Notes: a model not told the origin generated them from the letters alone. Shown: positions 35,188-44,580, numbered from the stretch's first letter. The stretch: DNA of 64,000 nucleotides from Flavobacteriaceae bacterium D16 (GCA_021295155.1 JAJTJC010000036.1:868001-932000); one strand, 5' to 3'. Program-made: numbers and translations.

Positions 35188-38073
35188 ATGCGAAAAATTC
35201 TCTTTATTTGGATTGGCTTACTAAGCATTTGGTCTTCTTTTGGACAAAACATGCATGTTTCCTGGTATTCTGTTGCCAATGGACTTCCCTCCAGTGAGGT
35301 TCGGCACGTGGCACTAGACACGCTTGGTTATGCCTGGATTGCCACAGATGCCGGATTAATGCGTTTTGATGGAACCCGATTTGATAGTTATTCCCAGTAC
35401 GTGCCCAGTCAATATGGCAAGTATCTTATCAATACACCGCAGGGACTACTCCTTAGCCATGATGCTGGTATTAGCCTGGTGCAGTCGGCGTTGGATACTA
35501 CACGGATTTCGCTACTGCATAAATCCTCTATTAATCAAAGTGATACCCTGCTTTATTATCCCAACCGCATGTTCCAAAGGAGCAATGGTGATATCCTGAT
35601 TGGACAGCCAGGAGGGCAATTGCATTATATAGGTCTGGATGGGATTAAAGAATTCTTGGCAGATTTGTCCATTGCACCTGATAGAGGGACTGATCTATTT
35701 TTTGCTGAGATATCAAACCAACTCTGGATTGCTCGAAGTGATGGATCTTTATTGATTTATAATCATGAGTCAGGTAAATTGGAGCAAAAGGCTTCCTTTC
35801 CGGGGATTCATGATATGAAATCGAAAGGCAATACCCTATGGCTGGCAAGCGACAGGGTCTACGGAGTGGAACTTGCTTCAGACGGCAAAGACATCCGGTC
35901 TCAAGATTCCTTCCCATCTACCCCGGGTGAAGTTACCGCACTTGCCCTTGATCAGCAGGAGAATGTCTATCTCGGGATACGGGATCAGGGACTCTATTAT
36001 TTAGATCGAACCCGTGCAAATAGGCCCGATTTTATCAGAATTTACGGAAATAATGATCCTCATACCCTGGAAGAACTCCCATTCAGGAATATTAATGAAA
36101 TAGTAATTGACGCTACTGGAAAACTATGGATTTGTTCTGCTGAAGGACTGGGGATTTTGCAAAAACGATTTTTTGAAAGTATTGGGTCAATTCCCAATGC
36201 TAATGCAACGGCCATTTCCATTGCCGACAATGGTAAGATATTTGTCAATTTTGGGGACCTGTACCGTATTGAAAAGACAGATTTCGGTTATAATGGGGAA
36301 CAACTGGAAACCGCCTCTTTGGGTACAATAACGGCCCTCACCACAAAAGGAGAGCGACTGTGGACAGGCACCAGTACCGGTATGCTGCATGAATTAAACC
36401 AGCAGGGTCGACTTCTAAGGACCATTGACCTGGAAGATAGGGGAGAGGGAATTTTCTTTCTGGCAGTGGATAGTAAAAATCGCGTTTGGGTAGCTCAGGC
36501 TCCGAGAGATCAGCCACTGGTTGGGATTGGTTGCCTGCAGTCTGACGGGTCGTTCAGGGAATATGGCAAAGAAAAGGGTTTGGAAAACCGGATAATTTGC
36601 ATTCGTGAGACTGCCAGAGGGCGTATTTATGCTTCGGGCATTGACAAAGAGAACTACCTGTTCCGTTATGTTCCGGAAAAAGACAGTTTTGTAAACCTAA
36701 GTCTGCCATTTGACTTTTATGTGGGGCCTAATTTTCAGGTTCACGATTTGGCGGTTGATGAAAAGGGGATTATCTGGCTGGCTTCTACCCATGGTTTGCT
36801 TCGCCATGATATGGAACGGGTGAGGAAAGTAGACCTCGGGCAACAATTCAGCGACAAGGAAGTTAAGGCAGTAAATACTTCCACCGATGGTAGTATTTGG
36901 ATTTCTTTCGATACAGAAGGGGTGCTTCGGTATACAGAAGACAACACCATCGTAATGCAGGAAGAAAGCGGATTACCCAGTAAGGTAATGACGTACCGCT
37001 GTATTGAAACAGATGAAAACGGTCGTCTTTGGATCGGAACTGCCGAAGGGATCGTTTACTCGTTGGATGAGACTCCAAAGCCCGGAGAGAGCAACACCCC
37101 CTGGTTGATTTCTACAACGGTTGATGGATTGCAGTTCCCTTTAAATGGTCTTGATATTAAACCGGACCAGCAATTGAGAATTGCCTGCAGTGCACCTTCT
37201 TTTCATGGATTCAGGACCTTTTACCAGTACCGCACCAATGATGGATTATGGTCTGACCCAAGCTCGGAAACTACCATGGAATTTTCAGGCTTAGATCCCG
37301 GTAACTATGAACTCGCCATCAGGGCAAAGAAAGAAGGGGCTTTCTTATGGAGTCGGCCACAACACCTGAGTTTAACCGTAAGTGAATACTGGTATAAAAG
37401 CAGCTCTTTTCTTTGGGCATTGGGATTGTTGATAGCCGGGAACTTTATTTTTCTTTTTGTGTCACAGAAACGGAGGTTCAGATTAATTCTTAATGCCACA
37501 AAACAGGGATTGGAAGCTAAGGAAGAGGAAGTTGAAAAACAGGAAGCAGATTTGCTTAAAGTTCGTGAACAAGTGAGACTGAAACAAAGGGAACGCAAGG
37601 CCAATTTGCTTGTGCTTGAAATCTTGCACAGGCTAATATCGAAAATCGGGCCCAGTACCAAGTGGGACCTGGTCCTTGAAAACATATCATACGATCTGTT
37701 GAAATTGCCCGGGGTGGTGGCCTTCGAAATAGGAATACGTAGAGGGAAACATTTGGAATTTGAAGGGTATTCGGAGCGCGTAAAGGGATTTACGTCAGCC
37801 AGGGTTCCGTTTGATCCTGATAATTCCCTTGCCGCCTATTGTATGACACATGCCAAGCCTTTTTTATTCAATCGCCTGGACGATGAAGGGCAGGTGCTTT
37901 TAAAAAAGAAAGATACCCGGATTGCGGTTTTTAAAGCCGCGATTAGCGTACCTTTTTACAGTAATAATCATGAAGCAATCCTAACGGTTTATGCCAATAA
38001 GGAAGACTTGTTTGACGAACATACCCGTAAAGCATTTCAAATATTCGCTTCATACCTGGAACAAATAATTTAG
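35188..38073 (+). CDS. Membrane sensor with propeller and Y_Y_Y domains and a C-terminal GAF-like domain, no kinase
   Basis: A 961-residue protein resembling the sensor half of Bacteroidota hybrid two-component systems: signal peptide ending SSFGQ, a long periplasmic beta-propeller region with reg_prop repeats (ALDTLGYAWIATDAGLMRFDG near the start), a Y_Y_Y-type domain before one membrane helix (about residues 738-760) and a cytoplasmic coiled coil (about 770-810). Instead of a histidine kinase the C-terminus is a GAF-like domain (LENISYDLLKLPGVVAFEIGI to ILTVYANKEDLFDEHTRKAFQIFASYLEQ). No HATPase, receiver or HTH domain is present. The channel-receptor gene follows after three bases. Confidence 0.85.
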   Translation: MRKILFIWIGLLSIWSSFGQNMHVSWYSVANGLPSSEVRHVALDTLGYAWIATDAGLMRFDGTRFDSYSQYVPSQYGKYLINTPQGLLLSHDAGISLVQSALDTTRISLLHKSSINQSDTLLYYPNRMFQRSNGDILIGQPGGQLHYIGLDGIKEFLADLSIAPDRGTDLFFAEISNQLWIARSDGSLLIYNHESGKLEQKASFPGIHDMKSKGNTLWLASDRVYGVELASDGKDIRSQDSFPSTPGEVTALALDQQENVYLGIRDQGLYYLDRTRANRPDFIRIYGNNDPHTLEELPFRNINEIVIDATGKLWICSAEGLGILQKRFFESIGSIPNANATAISIADNGKIFVNFGDLYRIEKTDFGYNGEQLETASLGTITALTTKGERLWTGTSTGMLHELNQQGRLLRTIDLEDRGEGIFFLAVDSKNRVWVAQAPRDQPLVGIGCLQSDGSFREYGKEKGLENRIICIRETARGRIYASGIDKENYLFRYVPEKDSFVNLSLPFDFYVGPNFQVHDLAVDEKGIIWLASTHGLLRHDMERVRKVDLGQQFSDKEVKAVNTSTDGSIWISFDTEGVLRYTEDNTIVMQEESGLPSKVMTYRCIETDENGRLWIGTAEGIVYSLDETPKPGESNTPWLISTTVDGLQFPLNGLDIKPDQQLRIACSAPSFHGFRTFYQYRTNDGLWSDPSSETTMEFSGLDPGNYELAIRAKKEGAFLWSRPQHLSLTVSEYWYKSSSFLWALGLLIAGNFIFLFVSQKRRFRLILNATKQGLEAKEEEVEKQEADLLKVREQVRLKQRERKANLLVLEILHRLISKIGPSTKWDLVLENISYDLLKLPGVVAFEIGIRRGKHLEFEGYSERVKGFTSARVPFDPDNSLAAYCMTHAKPFLFNRLDDEGQVLLKKKDTRIAVFKAAISVPFYSNNHEAILTVYANKEDLFDEHTRKAFQIFASYLEQII

Positions 38074-38076
38074 GAA

Positions 38077-39147
38077 GTGAATAAGGTGTTTCTCTATATG
38101 ATTTTGGCCCTGATTCCAATTTTTGGACAAGGCCAGGAATTGGAAAAACTCAAAGTGGGTGTAGTTCATGAACCACCTTTTGTTATTAAGGATGGTGAAG
38201 CCTATACCGGTCTCAGTGTGGACCTGTGGAACAGTATTGCCAATGAGGCAGGGGTAAGCTATGAGCTTATAGCCTTTAATGATCACCTGGGCTTGATCCG
38301 TGCCCTGGACTTTGAAGAAATAGATGTTTCCATTAATCCCCTCCATGTAAATGAAATGCGATTGACCTTGCTGGAAGCAACACAGCCGTTCTATGTTTCC
38401 TTCCTGGGTGTGGCTACCTCCCAGGCGAAGCAAAGTCAGGTTCGCGTCTTTTTGCAGAATTTCTTTTCCCTGCAGTTTCTAAGGCTCATCTTGTTGTTAG
38501 TGCTGACTATTTTTTTCTTTGGAACCATCCTGTGGTTGGTAGAGCGAAAACATAACCGCAGACAATTCCGGCCTAATCTTATAGGTTTGTTTGATGGTTT
38601 TTGGTGGTCTGCAGTTACTATGACTACGGTAGGCTATGGAGACAAAGCCCCTAAAACAAAATTAGGCCGGGCCATAGCTATGTTTTGGATGTTTACCGCC
38701 ATAATAATTATTTCTGCATTTACGGCTACCGTTGCCTCCACGCTCACTGTCAATTCCCTAAGCAGGAATATAGAAGACCTGCAGGATTTACGTAATACCC
38801 GAAATATTGCCAGTGTACATGGATCGAGCAGTGAGGCCTTTTTAAAACAAAATGAAATTAAGCCTACGGCTATGTTCGAGAATGTTGAAAATGCCCTGAC
38901 GTCTCTTGCTGCTAGAAAAACCGAGGTATTGGTTTATGACAAAACAGTACTGGACTACCTAATTGGTAAAATGCAACTAGAGGGAAAGGCTGTGCTCCTG
39001 CCCATTAGCTTTAACCAGCAATACAATAGCTTTTTCCTGTCTAAGGGCAGTAAACATATGGAGTGGATCAACCCACTGCTGGTGCGCAAGATCAATCAGA
39101 AATCCTGGCAGGAATTACTTCAGGAGTATAACCTGCACATCGAGTAA
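38077..39147 (+). CDS. GluR0-type ligand-gated potassium channel (prokaryotic ionotropic receptor)
   Basis: A 356-residue protein in which a periplasmic solute-binding (SBP_bac_3) domain is split by a K+-channel pore. Order: signal peptide, first half of the binding domain (about 24-115, with the ligand-binding-type Arg95), TM1 (about 131-155), pore helix and selectivity filter TTVGYGD (residues 183-189), TM2 (about 199-222), second half of the binding domain (about 228-350). This is the architecture of GluR0. The start is GTG at 38077, three bases after the sensor gene stop, so the two are in one operon. The ligand is unknown; amino acids are typical. Confidence 0.92.
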   Translation: MNKVFLYMILALIPIFGQGQELEKLKVGVVHEPPFVIKDGEAYTGLSVDLWNSIANEAGVSYELIAFNDHLGLIRALDFEEIDVSINPLHVNEMRLTLLEATQPFYVSFLGVATSQAKQSQVRVFLQNFFSLQFLRLILLLVLTIFFFGTILWLVERKHNRRQFRPNLIGLFDGFWWSAVTMTTVGYGDKAPKTKLGRAIAMFWMFTAIIIISAFTATVASTLTVNSLSRNIEDLQDLRNTRNIASVHGSSSEAFLKQNEIKPTAMFENVENALTSLAARKTEVLVYDKTVLDYLIGKMQLEGKAVLLPISFNQQYNSFFLSKGSKHMEWINPLLVRKINQKSWQELLQEYNLHIE

Positions 39148-39181
39148 AACAGGGTCGTTTCTGTATTTTCATATCCTATGT

Positions 39182-39212
39182 AGAACGCTCGGATTCCAAA
39201 TCCGAGCGTTCT
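39182..39212. repeat. 31-nt palindromic element, copy 4 (likely terminator)
   Basis: Fourteen-base arms AGAACGCTCGGATT (39182-39195) and AATCCGAGCGTTCT (39199-39212) with a three-base centre, 34 bases after the receptor-channel stop. Same length and register as the other copies. Confidence 0.85.
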
Positions 39213-39267
39213 TCCTGTACTATTGTAATTTTCATATCTTGAGAGAAATAATCAAAACCTAATCATT

Positions 39268-39756
39268 ATGAAGAATTTTATTTTACTTGCCCTTGCCTTT
39301 CTGGTGATTTCCTGTCAAAGCAAAGCTGAACCGGAAGTTGTTGAAAAACCTGCCAAAGCAGAATATGTAAAAAAGCTGTACAATGCCTTTGCTGAAGGGG
39401 ATGTCGAAACAGTAATGGCTGGTTTTGCTGAGGATATTGAATGGAATGAAGCTGAGAATTTTATTTACAGCGATGGCAACCCCTATGTGGGAGGTGCCGC
39501 TATTGGAGAAGGTGTTTTTGCACGATTGGGATCGGAGTGGGAATACTGGAACCTTGAAAACCTCCAATTTTTAAATGTTGACACCAATATGGTCCTGGCT
39601 ACAGGGCGTTACAAGGCCTTAAACAAGGCCAGCGGAAAGGAATTAGATGCACAGTTTGCGCATCTGTGGACCCTCAGGGATTCCCTGGTCAGCTCCTTCC
39701 AGCAATACACGGATACCAAGCAGGCAGCTGAGGCTGTTGTAGCAGATATGGAGTAG
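39268..39756 (+). CDS. SnoaL-like (NTF2-fold) lipoprotein
   Basis: A 162-residue lipoprotein (Cys after VIS, about residue 16) with a SnoaL/NTF2-like domain: VKKLYNAFAEGDVETVMAGFAEDIEWNEAE, then VGGAAIGEGVFARLGSEWE and a late AHLWTLRDSLVSSFQQYTDT. These folds bind small hydrophobic ligands, or act as enzymes; nothing here decides which. Confidence 0.85.
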   Translation: MKNFILLALAFLVISCQSKAEPEVVEKPAKAEYVKKLYNAFAEGDVETVMAGFAEDIEWNEAENFIYSDGNPYVGGAAIGEGVFARLGSEWEYWNLENLQFLNVDTNMVLATGRYKALNKASGKELDAQFAHLWTLRDSLVSSFQQYTDTKQAAEAVVADME

Positions 39757-39778
39757 TTTCAGATATAGTAAAGAAAAA

Positions 39779-39805
39779 AAGCCCGGATTGTTTAAATCCG
39801 GGCTT
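39779..39805. terminator. Bidirectional terminator related to the 31-nt palindromes
   Basis: AAGCCCGGATT (39779-39789) and AATCCGGGCTT (39795-39805), loop GTTTA, between convergent genes, with flanking A-run and T-run. The core CCGGATT/AATCCGG is that of the 31-nt family, but the outer AGA/TCT bases are missing. Confidence 0.85.
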
Positions 39806-39830
39806 AACTTTTTATGATTTTATTCTTAAT

Positions 39831-40535
39831 CTACCACTGTCCTAAACGAATGCGCAGACCAGAACGAACTAGTTCAACACCTCCGTTAGCAGCCATAAAT
39901 TCATCCCAGGCTTTGTCACTGGCCTTTTTCTCTGCTTCAGTGCGCATGGAGTTGGCACCTCCCATGGCCGACTTAAAGTCTTTATGCCCTTCGATGACCC
40001 AATGAGTCTCACCATCCGGGGAGTGTCCAGATGTAAAACCTCCCATGGCAATGGTAATACCTTCTTTAAGATGTTTGGAGACATACTTAGTATATTCTTC
40101 CTTAAAAGTATCCGAATCTTTTACGTCTAAAAGGTAATATCGTTGTATTACGTTAGGTGTTGCGTCTCCTCCGAAAGTGGCTGATGTAGTCCCCATTGCT
40201 GAGCTGAAAGAAGACTCCATATGTTGGTTTACCCGTGTAATGAATAATTCCCAGGTGGCATTTGACTCAGGCCCATACATTCCCCCAATGGCATCCAGGG
40301 AACCCGAAAACACTATAGAGTGGGTGTAATTGTTTCCACTGTCACTAAAGTGGTTTTCATAAAGCGAAACAGTGACCCCTTCAGGTTTGCTATCGGAATA
40401 GTAATCATCTACCAGTTTATATACGGTAGACACGTCTTCCGCAGCGACTGAAAAGTTGTAGATCGTAAAATACGATTCCTGGGCTGAGAGGGCAAAAGCC
40501 ACAAACAGGGCTAATAGAGTACTTAATTTTTTCAT
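39831..40535 (-). CDS. Secreted protein of unknown function
   Basis: A 234-residue exported protein with a signal peptide ending ALSAQ. The mature part has two similar halves starting with aromatic strands (SYFTIYNFSVAAEDVSTVYKLVDDYY and VIQRYYLLDVKDSDTFKEEYTKYV), followed by a Gly-rich GFTSGHSPDGETHWVIEGHKDF stretch. The layout recalls dimeric alpha-beta barrel repeats, as in the protein encoded at 32860, but I see no clear homology between the two. Confidence 0.75.
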   Translation of the reverse strand: MKKLSTLLALFVAFALSAQESYFTIYNFSVAAEDVSTVYKLVDDYYSDSKPEGVTVSLYENHFSDSGNNYTHSIVFSGSLDAIGGMYGPESNATWELFITRVNQHMESSFSSAMGTTSATFGGDATPNVIQRYYLLDVKDSDTFKEEYTKYVSKHLKEGITIAMGGFTSGHSPDGETHWVIEGHKDFKSAMGGANSMRTEAEKKASDKAWDEFMAANGGVELVRSGLRIRLGQW

Positions 40536-40670
40536 AATGGATTGGTTTAAAGTTAATGTTTGAATATATAAAAAAAGTTGCGTGTTCCCTAATTATTAAA
40601 ATCAAGATCACCTGTGAGCGAAACTTTGAATAAACATGGGGGGAAACATTTCAATTGAATCTCCTGGACA

Positions 40671-41063
40671 TTAAATAGTCTCCTGCTGGACGATATCGAT
40701 GATAATGATCCCTAAGGAAAGCAGAAAAAACAGTAAGGCAGGGAATGAGCGTATGTTAGGGTCATTGGCCCGGAAGTGCATAAAAATCGCCCCAAGCATT
40801 AAAACTCCCATTACACCAGCAGCAGGAGTGGCAAACTCGGAGTACCATATGGAAATTACCAGTGTAGCAGCCAAAAGCACCTTCAGGGTACCTATCAGGT
40901 ACATAACTACAGGTGAAAAGCCGTAAACTTCAAATTCTTCCTTCATCGATTTGGCTCCTCCGCCCCTATAGGGAGTGGGGTTATTGAATCGGAAGAACCA
41001 CACATTGATAATGCTAATAAAGATAATTGCTTTAAAAGTGATGGATAAGTATTCAAGAATCAT
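40671..41063 (-). CDS. DoxX-like family membrane protein
   Basis: A 130-residue inner-membrane protein with four helices and the DoxX-like pattern (RFNNPTPYRGGGAKSMKEEFEVYG, then YLIGTLKVLLAATLVISIW). Its function is unknown. It stands alone, 135 bases from the next gene. Confidence 0.8.
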   Translation of the reverse strand: MILEYLSITFKAIIFISIINVWFFRFNNPTPYRGGGAKSMKEEFEVYGFSPVVMYLIGTLKVLLAATLVISIWYSEFATPAAGVMGVLMLGAIFMHFRANDPNIRSFPALLFFLLSLGIIIIDIVQQETI

Positions 41064-41240
41064 AGTTTGTTTGTAATTAACCCCTTGTAAATATTAGTGT
41101 TAGCGTCTAAAATAAGGGTTTAGGCTTGTTTTATTATAAATATACAGGAATTTTAAGATTTGCCAAACACTCTCTACCCTATTCATATATACCTGTTAAT
41201 GAGGTCATTAAGTTGTCCGACAGGGGTATTGAAATCGACA

Positions 41241-42182
41241 TTAAAGATCTTTAAAGTCAGGTACAGTTAATTCCTGGACCGACCATTTTGCAAGTTGTGC
41301 CCCGGCCTGGTATGCACTTTCCAAAAAGGCCAGTACCGCTGCTCTGGGATCTTCTGATTTTCGAATTGCCTCATAAGACAACAAGGCCATAGGGCTTCCG
41401 TTGCTATCAGCCCATGCTGCAGATTCGGGTTGTAATGGCTGCTGATCCAGTCCTTCCGGGGAGGGATAGGTGTAACAGTAATACATGGGTTCCCTTACGT
41501 TATCATCCCCAATCCAGAATCCAAAACTAATTTGTTCGTGGGAATAGGTGTCCTTTTCCAATAAACGTGCAGAGGCATCCATAGCCGGCAGCTTTTTGCC
41601 TGAAAAGCGGGTAACGGTCAGGTCCATATGGTGCCAGTAGATATGCACCGGACAGGTTTTTCCGTAAAATCTGCCGCTGAATTCCTGAAAGACAGATTGG
41701 TTCCAGCGCATTACACGCCAAAACCGATCGATAAAATCCCAGTCGTAATGGTGATAAGCTGTCAGTTCGGAAAAAGGAGTGTCGATCCCCAGGTCAAAGG
41801 GTTTTTCCGTAAACTGAGGGTGCAAATCCAATTTGTCCAGTATTTCCTGAAAATTAGCGTAAAACTGAGCGATAGTTGGAGCGTTTACCAGGGGGATGCT
41901 AAACTGCTGTCCTGATGTGCAATGGAAGGTAACGGCTTTCTCAGGAATATTGAACTCAATTTCCAGGCTTTCCAGTCCGTCTTCGATCGGAATACTGTGT
42001 GTTCCAAATCCTTTTGAGCTCACATAAATGGTAATGTACCACCAGTGGTTTTTCCTGGGAGTAAGCTTTAATCGGGTCTTACCGATAATTTGCAGGATAA
42101 TGTGCACGGTAAGCCGTGTATTGGTCCAATCTTCAAAAGGGAGTTCCGGAAGAGTTGTCTTTTTAGAAGGTTCTGATGCCAT
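41241..42182 (-). CDS. DUF5996-family protein
   Basis: A 313-residue cytoplasmic protein with the family's Trp- and His-rich blocks (LPFEDWTNTRLTVHIILQIIGKTRLKL, NHWWYITIYVSSKGF, FGKTCPVHIYWHHMDLTVTRFSGK-like segment, YYCYTYPSP). The role of the family is not known. The gene is divergent from the AraC regulator. Confidence 0.85.
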   Translation of the reverse strand: MASEPSKKTTLPELPFEDWTNTRLTVHIILQIIGKTRLKLTPRKNHWWYITIYVSSKGFGTHSIPIEDGLESLEIEFNIPEKAVTFHCTSGQQFSIPLVNAPTIAQFYANFQEILDKLDLHPQFTEKPFDLGIDTPFSELTAYHHYDWDFIDRFWRVMRWNQSVFQEFSGRFYGKTCPVHIYWHHMDLTVTRFSGKKLPAMDASARLLEKDTYSHEQISFGFWIGDDNVREPMYYCYTYPSPEGLDQQPLQPESAAWADSNGSPMALLSYEAIRKSEDPRAAVLAFLESAYQAGAQLAKWSVQELTVPDFKDL

Positions 42183-42244
42183 AGCTTCATATTAAATATT
42201 CTTAAAGATACGTGCTGGTATGGACAAGTTCATTTCCCTTTTGT

Positions 42245-42252
42245 TAATTTTG
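42245..42252 (+). promoter_or_regulatory. -7 promoter box directly before the AraC gene
   Basis: TAATTTTG matches TAnnTTTG and ends only three bases before the ATG at 42256, so the transcript would be leaderless or nearly so if this is the promoter in use. Confidence 0.35.
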
Positions 42253-42255
42253 AGT

Positions 42256-43122
42256 ATGACCCGGGATATTATCGACATACAGGATTTTACCATTTTGGTG
42301 GAAGAGAACTTTTCCGATGAGGTGGTTGTTGATGCCTGCTCCTTTGACGAACCTGTAATCGCAGTTGCCCTTTATGGTTCAGGGGACGTGCATTTGGATA
42401 TGCGCTATGGCGATAAGAATGACCAATACAATCATACCAAGGGACTGGCCCTTTCCTTTTATGCTGATGAGCACGTGCTTTGCGAGCATACCGTTTCCGC
42501 AGGAAAGCCTTTGCAATGTCTTGTTATAGCCACGGCACTTCGCAACCTGGATAAGTTGCCTAATGCTGAGGGTGAACTGTTTTCTCAAATGCTATACCAG
42601 TTGGTTAACCCGAAGGACCATTATGTGGAAGGCCCACGGTTCTTTATGAGCCCGGAAATGCAGGACCTGGTAGATGCGGTGTTTAGAAACAAATACGAAG
42701 GCAAAATGAAGATGATGTTCTTCCGTAGCCAGGTTACCTTGCTTCTGGCCCACTTCCTTGGGCAGCTTTCCACTATGAAAGGTCCAACTATTAAGGATAC
42801 GGAACGGGAAAAGTTACTGGTTGCTAAAGCAATCCTCGACCAGAATCTGGAAACGCCACCCTCCTTAACGGATCTGGCCCGTCAGATCGGAGTAAATACA
42901 TTTAAACTAAAAAAGAACTTTAAAGCCCTCTTTGGGGTGCCCGTCTTCAAGTACCTTCAGGAAACCCGGCTAAATACAGCCTACGATTTGCTCAAAAACC
43001 AAGAGGCTACGGTTCAGGAAGCAGCCTGGCAGGTAGGGTACGACAGTCTAAGTTCTTTTTCGAATGCCTTTTCCCAGAAATTTGGTTATAGGCCTAGTCA
43101 GGTAAGAACCATCTCTTCATAA
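42256..43122 (+). CDS. AraC-family transcriptional regulator
   Basis: A 288-residue DNA-binding regulator. The C-terminal AraC domain has both helix-turn-helix units: LTDLARQIGVNTFKLKKNFKALFGVPVFKYLQ and VQEAAWQVGYDSLSSFSNAFSQKFGYRPSQVR. The N-terminal part is a cupin-like effector domain (VALYGSGDVHLDMRYG). I start at 42256 (MTRDIIDI); the longer frame starts inside the promoter. Targets may include the NmrA operon downstream or the divergent DUF5996 gene; this is inference from position. Confidence 0.92.
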   Translation: MTRDIIDIQDFTILVEENFSDEVVVDACSFDEPVIAVALYGSGDVHLDMRYGDKNDQYNHTKGLALSFYADEHVLCEHTVSAGKPLQCLVIATALRNLDKLPNAEGELFSQMLYQLVNPKDHYVEGPRFFMSPEMQDLVDAVFRNKYEGKMKMMFFRSQVTLLLAHFLGQLSTMKGPTIKDTEREKLLVAKAILDQNLETPPSLTDLARQIGVNTFKLKKNFKALFGVPVFKYLQETRLNTAYDLLKNQEATVQEAAWQVGYDSLSSFSNAFSQKFGYRPSQVRTISS

Positions 43123-43162
43123 GGCATCAGTTGAAAAGCATAAATCCCCTTACATTTGAAAC

Positions 43163-44278
43163 ATGAAGTTCAGCATCTCTCCCAAAACCAGGAGGAATAT
43201 TTTCCGTATTATCCCGTTTGGGGTAATCTGGTTACTATTGGGATGGTATGACCTTCTTACGGGGGCACTGGCCACCGGGAATGAAAATATCAATCCCAAT
43301 GTAGATATTACCCTTACCCCAAAGATTTTCATTTTTGCAACCATTGCAGTGACCACGACTGGTTTAATTGTAGGGACCCTTGAAGTCTATTGGTTTAAAA
43401 ACCTATTCAGCAAATATAGTTTCGGACGTAAACTCTTCTCGAAGTTCCTCTTCTATTCTTTTTTCCTTTTCCTTTTGATGTTCATCACTTATCCTGTGGC
43501 GGCGGGGATGGAAGCAGGTCGCCCTCCATTTGATCCTATCGTCTTAAAGAAGTTTAAGGCGTTTATGAATAGTAGTTTTTTTTGGGGTACAATCACGACG
43601 CTTGCTTTCAGTACATTTTTAAGTCTTTTTTATGCTGCGATCAGTGATCATCTGGGACCTAAGGTGCTATCTAACTTTTTTACCGGAAAATACCACCAAC
43701 CTGTGGAAGAAGAGCGCATATTTATGTTCCTGGATATGAAATCATCCACGGCCATTGCAGAAGAGTTAGGTCACCTCACCTATTTTGAGCTCCTGGGTGC
43801 GTATTACGATGAATTATCCGCAGCAATCATCCAACACGAAGGGGAAGTCTACCAGTATGTAGGGGATGAAATTGTCATTTCCTGGGAGCGGGAACGTGGT
43901 ATTCGCAATGAAAATTGCCTCAACTGTTTTTTTGCCATGCAACAGGACCTTCGAGACAGGGCATCCTACTTTAAGGAAAGGTATGGTATCGTTCCGACCT
44001 TTAAGGCCGGTTTGCACATCGGTCGTGTGACCACAGGAGAAATAGGAGCTCTAAAACGGGAGATCTTCTTTACCGGAGATGTGCTCAATGTTACAGCCAG
44101 GATTCAATCATTATGTAATACCTATGAGGCCGATCTCCTTATTTCAGACAAGTTATTGGACTTACTTAATGATACTCTTGCTTTTACTTTCAAGTCCCTG
44201 GGTCCTGTTGCTCTAAAAGGCAGAGTACAGTCCATGGAACTTTTTGCGGTATCCAAAACAAATCCGAATCCCTCATAA
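43163..44278 (+). CDS. Membrane-bound class III adenylate cyclase
   Basis: Makes cAMP from ATP. The 371-residue protein has an N-terminal membrane domain with about four helices (residues 14-160) and a C-terminal cyclase domain. The two metal-binding Asp residues are seen (Asp191 in FLDMKSST, Asp235 in YVGDEIV), the adenine-selecting pair Lys281 (FKAGLH) and Asp306 (FTGDVLN), and the transition-state Asn309 and Arg313 (NVTAR). All the residues needed for an active adenylate cyclase are kept. It follows the AraC gene by 40 bases. Confidence 0.92.
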   Translation: MKFSISPKTRRNIFRIIPFGVIWLLLGWYDLLTGALATGNENINPNVDITLTPKIFIFATIAVTTTGLIVGTLEVYWFKNLFSKYSFGRKLFSKFLFYSFFLFLLMFITYPVAAGMEAGRPPFDPIVLKKFKAFMNSSFFWGTITTLAFSTFLSLFYAAISDHLGPKVLSNFFTGKYHQPVEEERIFMFLDMKSSTAIAEELGHLTYFELLGAYYDELSAAIIQHEGEVYQYVGDEIVISWERERGIRNENCLNCFFAMQQDLRDRASYFKERYGIVPTFKAGLHIGRVTTGEIGALKREIFFTGDVLNVTARIQSLCNTYEADLLISDKLLDLLNDTLAFTFKSLGPVALKGRVQSMELFAVSKTNPNPS

Positions 44279-44380
44279 ATAAAAAGGCACTCCTTTTCGA
44301 ACAAATCTTCCTCCTTTTCCAACCAACCTTCCAGCCCTAAAGGCTGCAAATTTGTCTCATTAATCATCAATACGTTGATC

Positions 44381-44545
44381 ATGAGACCAAAAAGAAACCC
44401 ATTGCAAGAAAGGCTTATCCTACCCTTAGGTTTTGGTTGGAGTACGGATAATAGGCATTCCCGTACCTATAGCAAAGTCACCTCTCCCGCCCATAAATCT
44501 GGGGAAGACCATATGCTCCCTTTCGAACAAATCAAAATGCTTTAA
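44381..44545 (+). CDS. Possible small protein (54 residues) in a 329-base gap
   Basis: The gap 44279-44607 contains one plus-strand frame from ATG 44381 to TAA 44545, encoding a basic 54-residue peptide (starts MRPKRNPLQERL, ends LPFEQIKML). I recognise no family. The block TTTCGAACAAATC at its end (44521-44533) also occurs at 44296-44308 just after the cyclase gene. A small CAGCC/GGCTG hairpin lies at about 44332-44346. Whether the frame is translated is uncertain. Confidence 0.3.
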   Translation: MRPKRNPLQERLILPLGFGWSTDNRHSRTYSKVTSPAHKSGEDHMLPFEQIKML

Positions 44546-44572
44546 GGACAAATGATCGGCTCGCTACAGCAG

Positions 44573-44580
44573 TAGTTTTG
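44573..44580 (+). promoter_or_regulatory. -7 promoter box of the DUF5367-DUF1772-NmrA operon
   Basis: TAGTTTTG matches TAnnTTTG 27 bases before the ATG at 44608. Confidence 0.45.
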
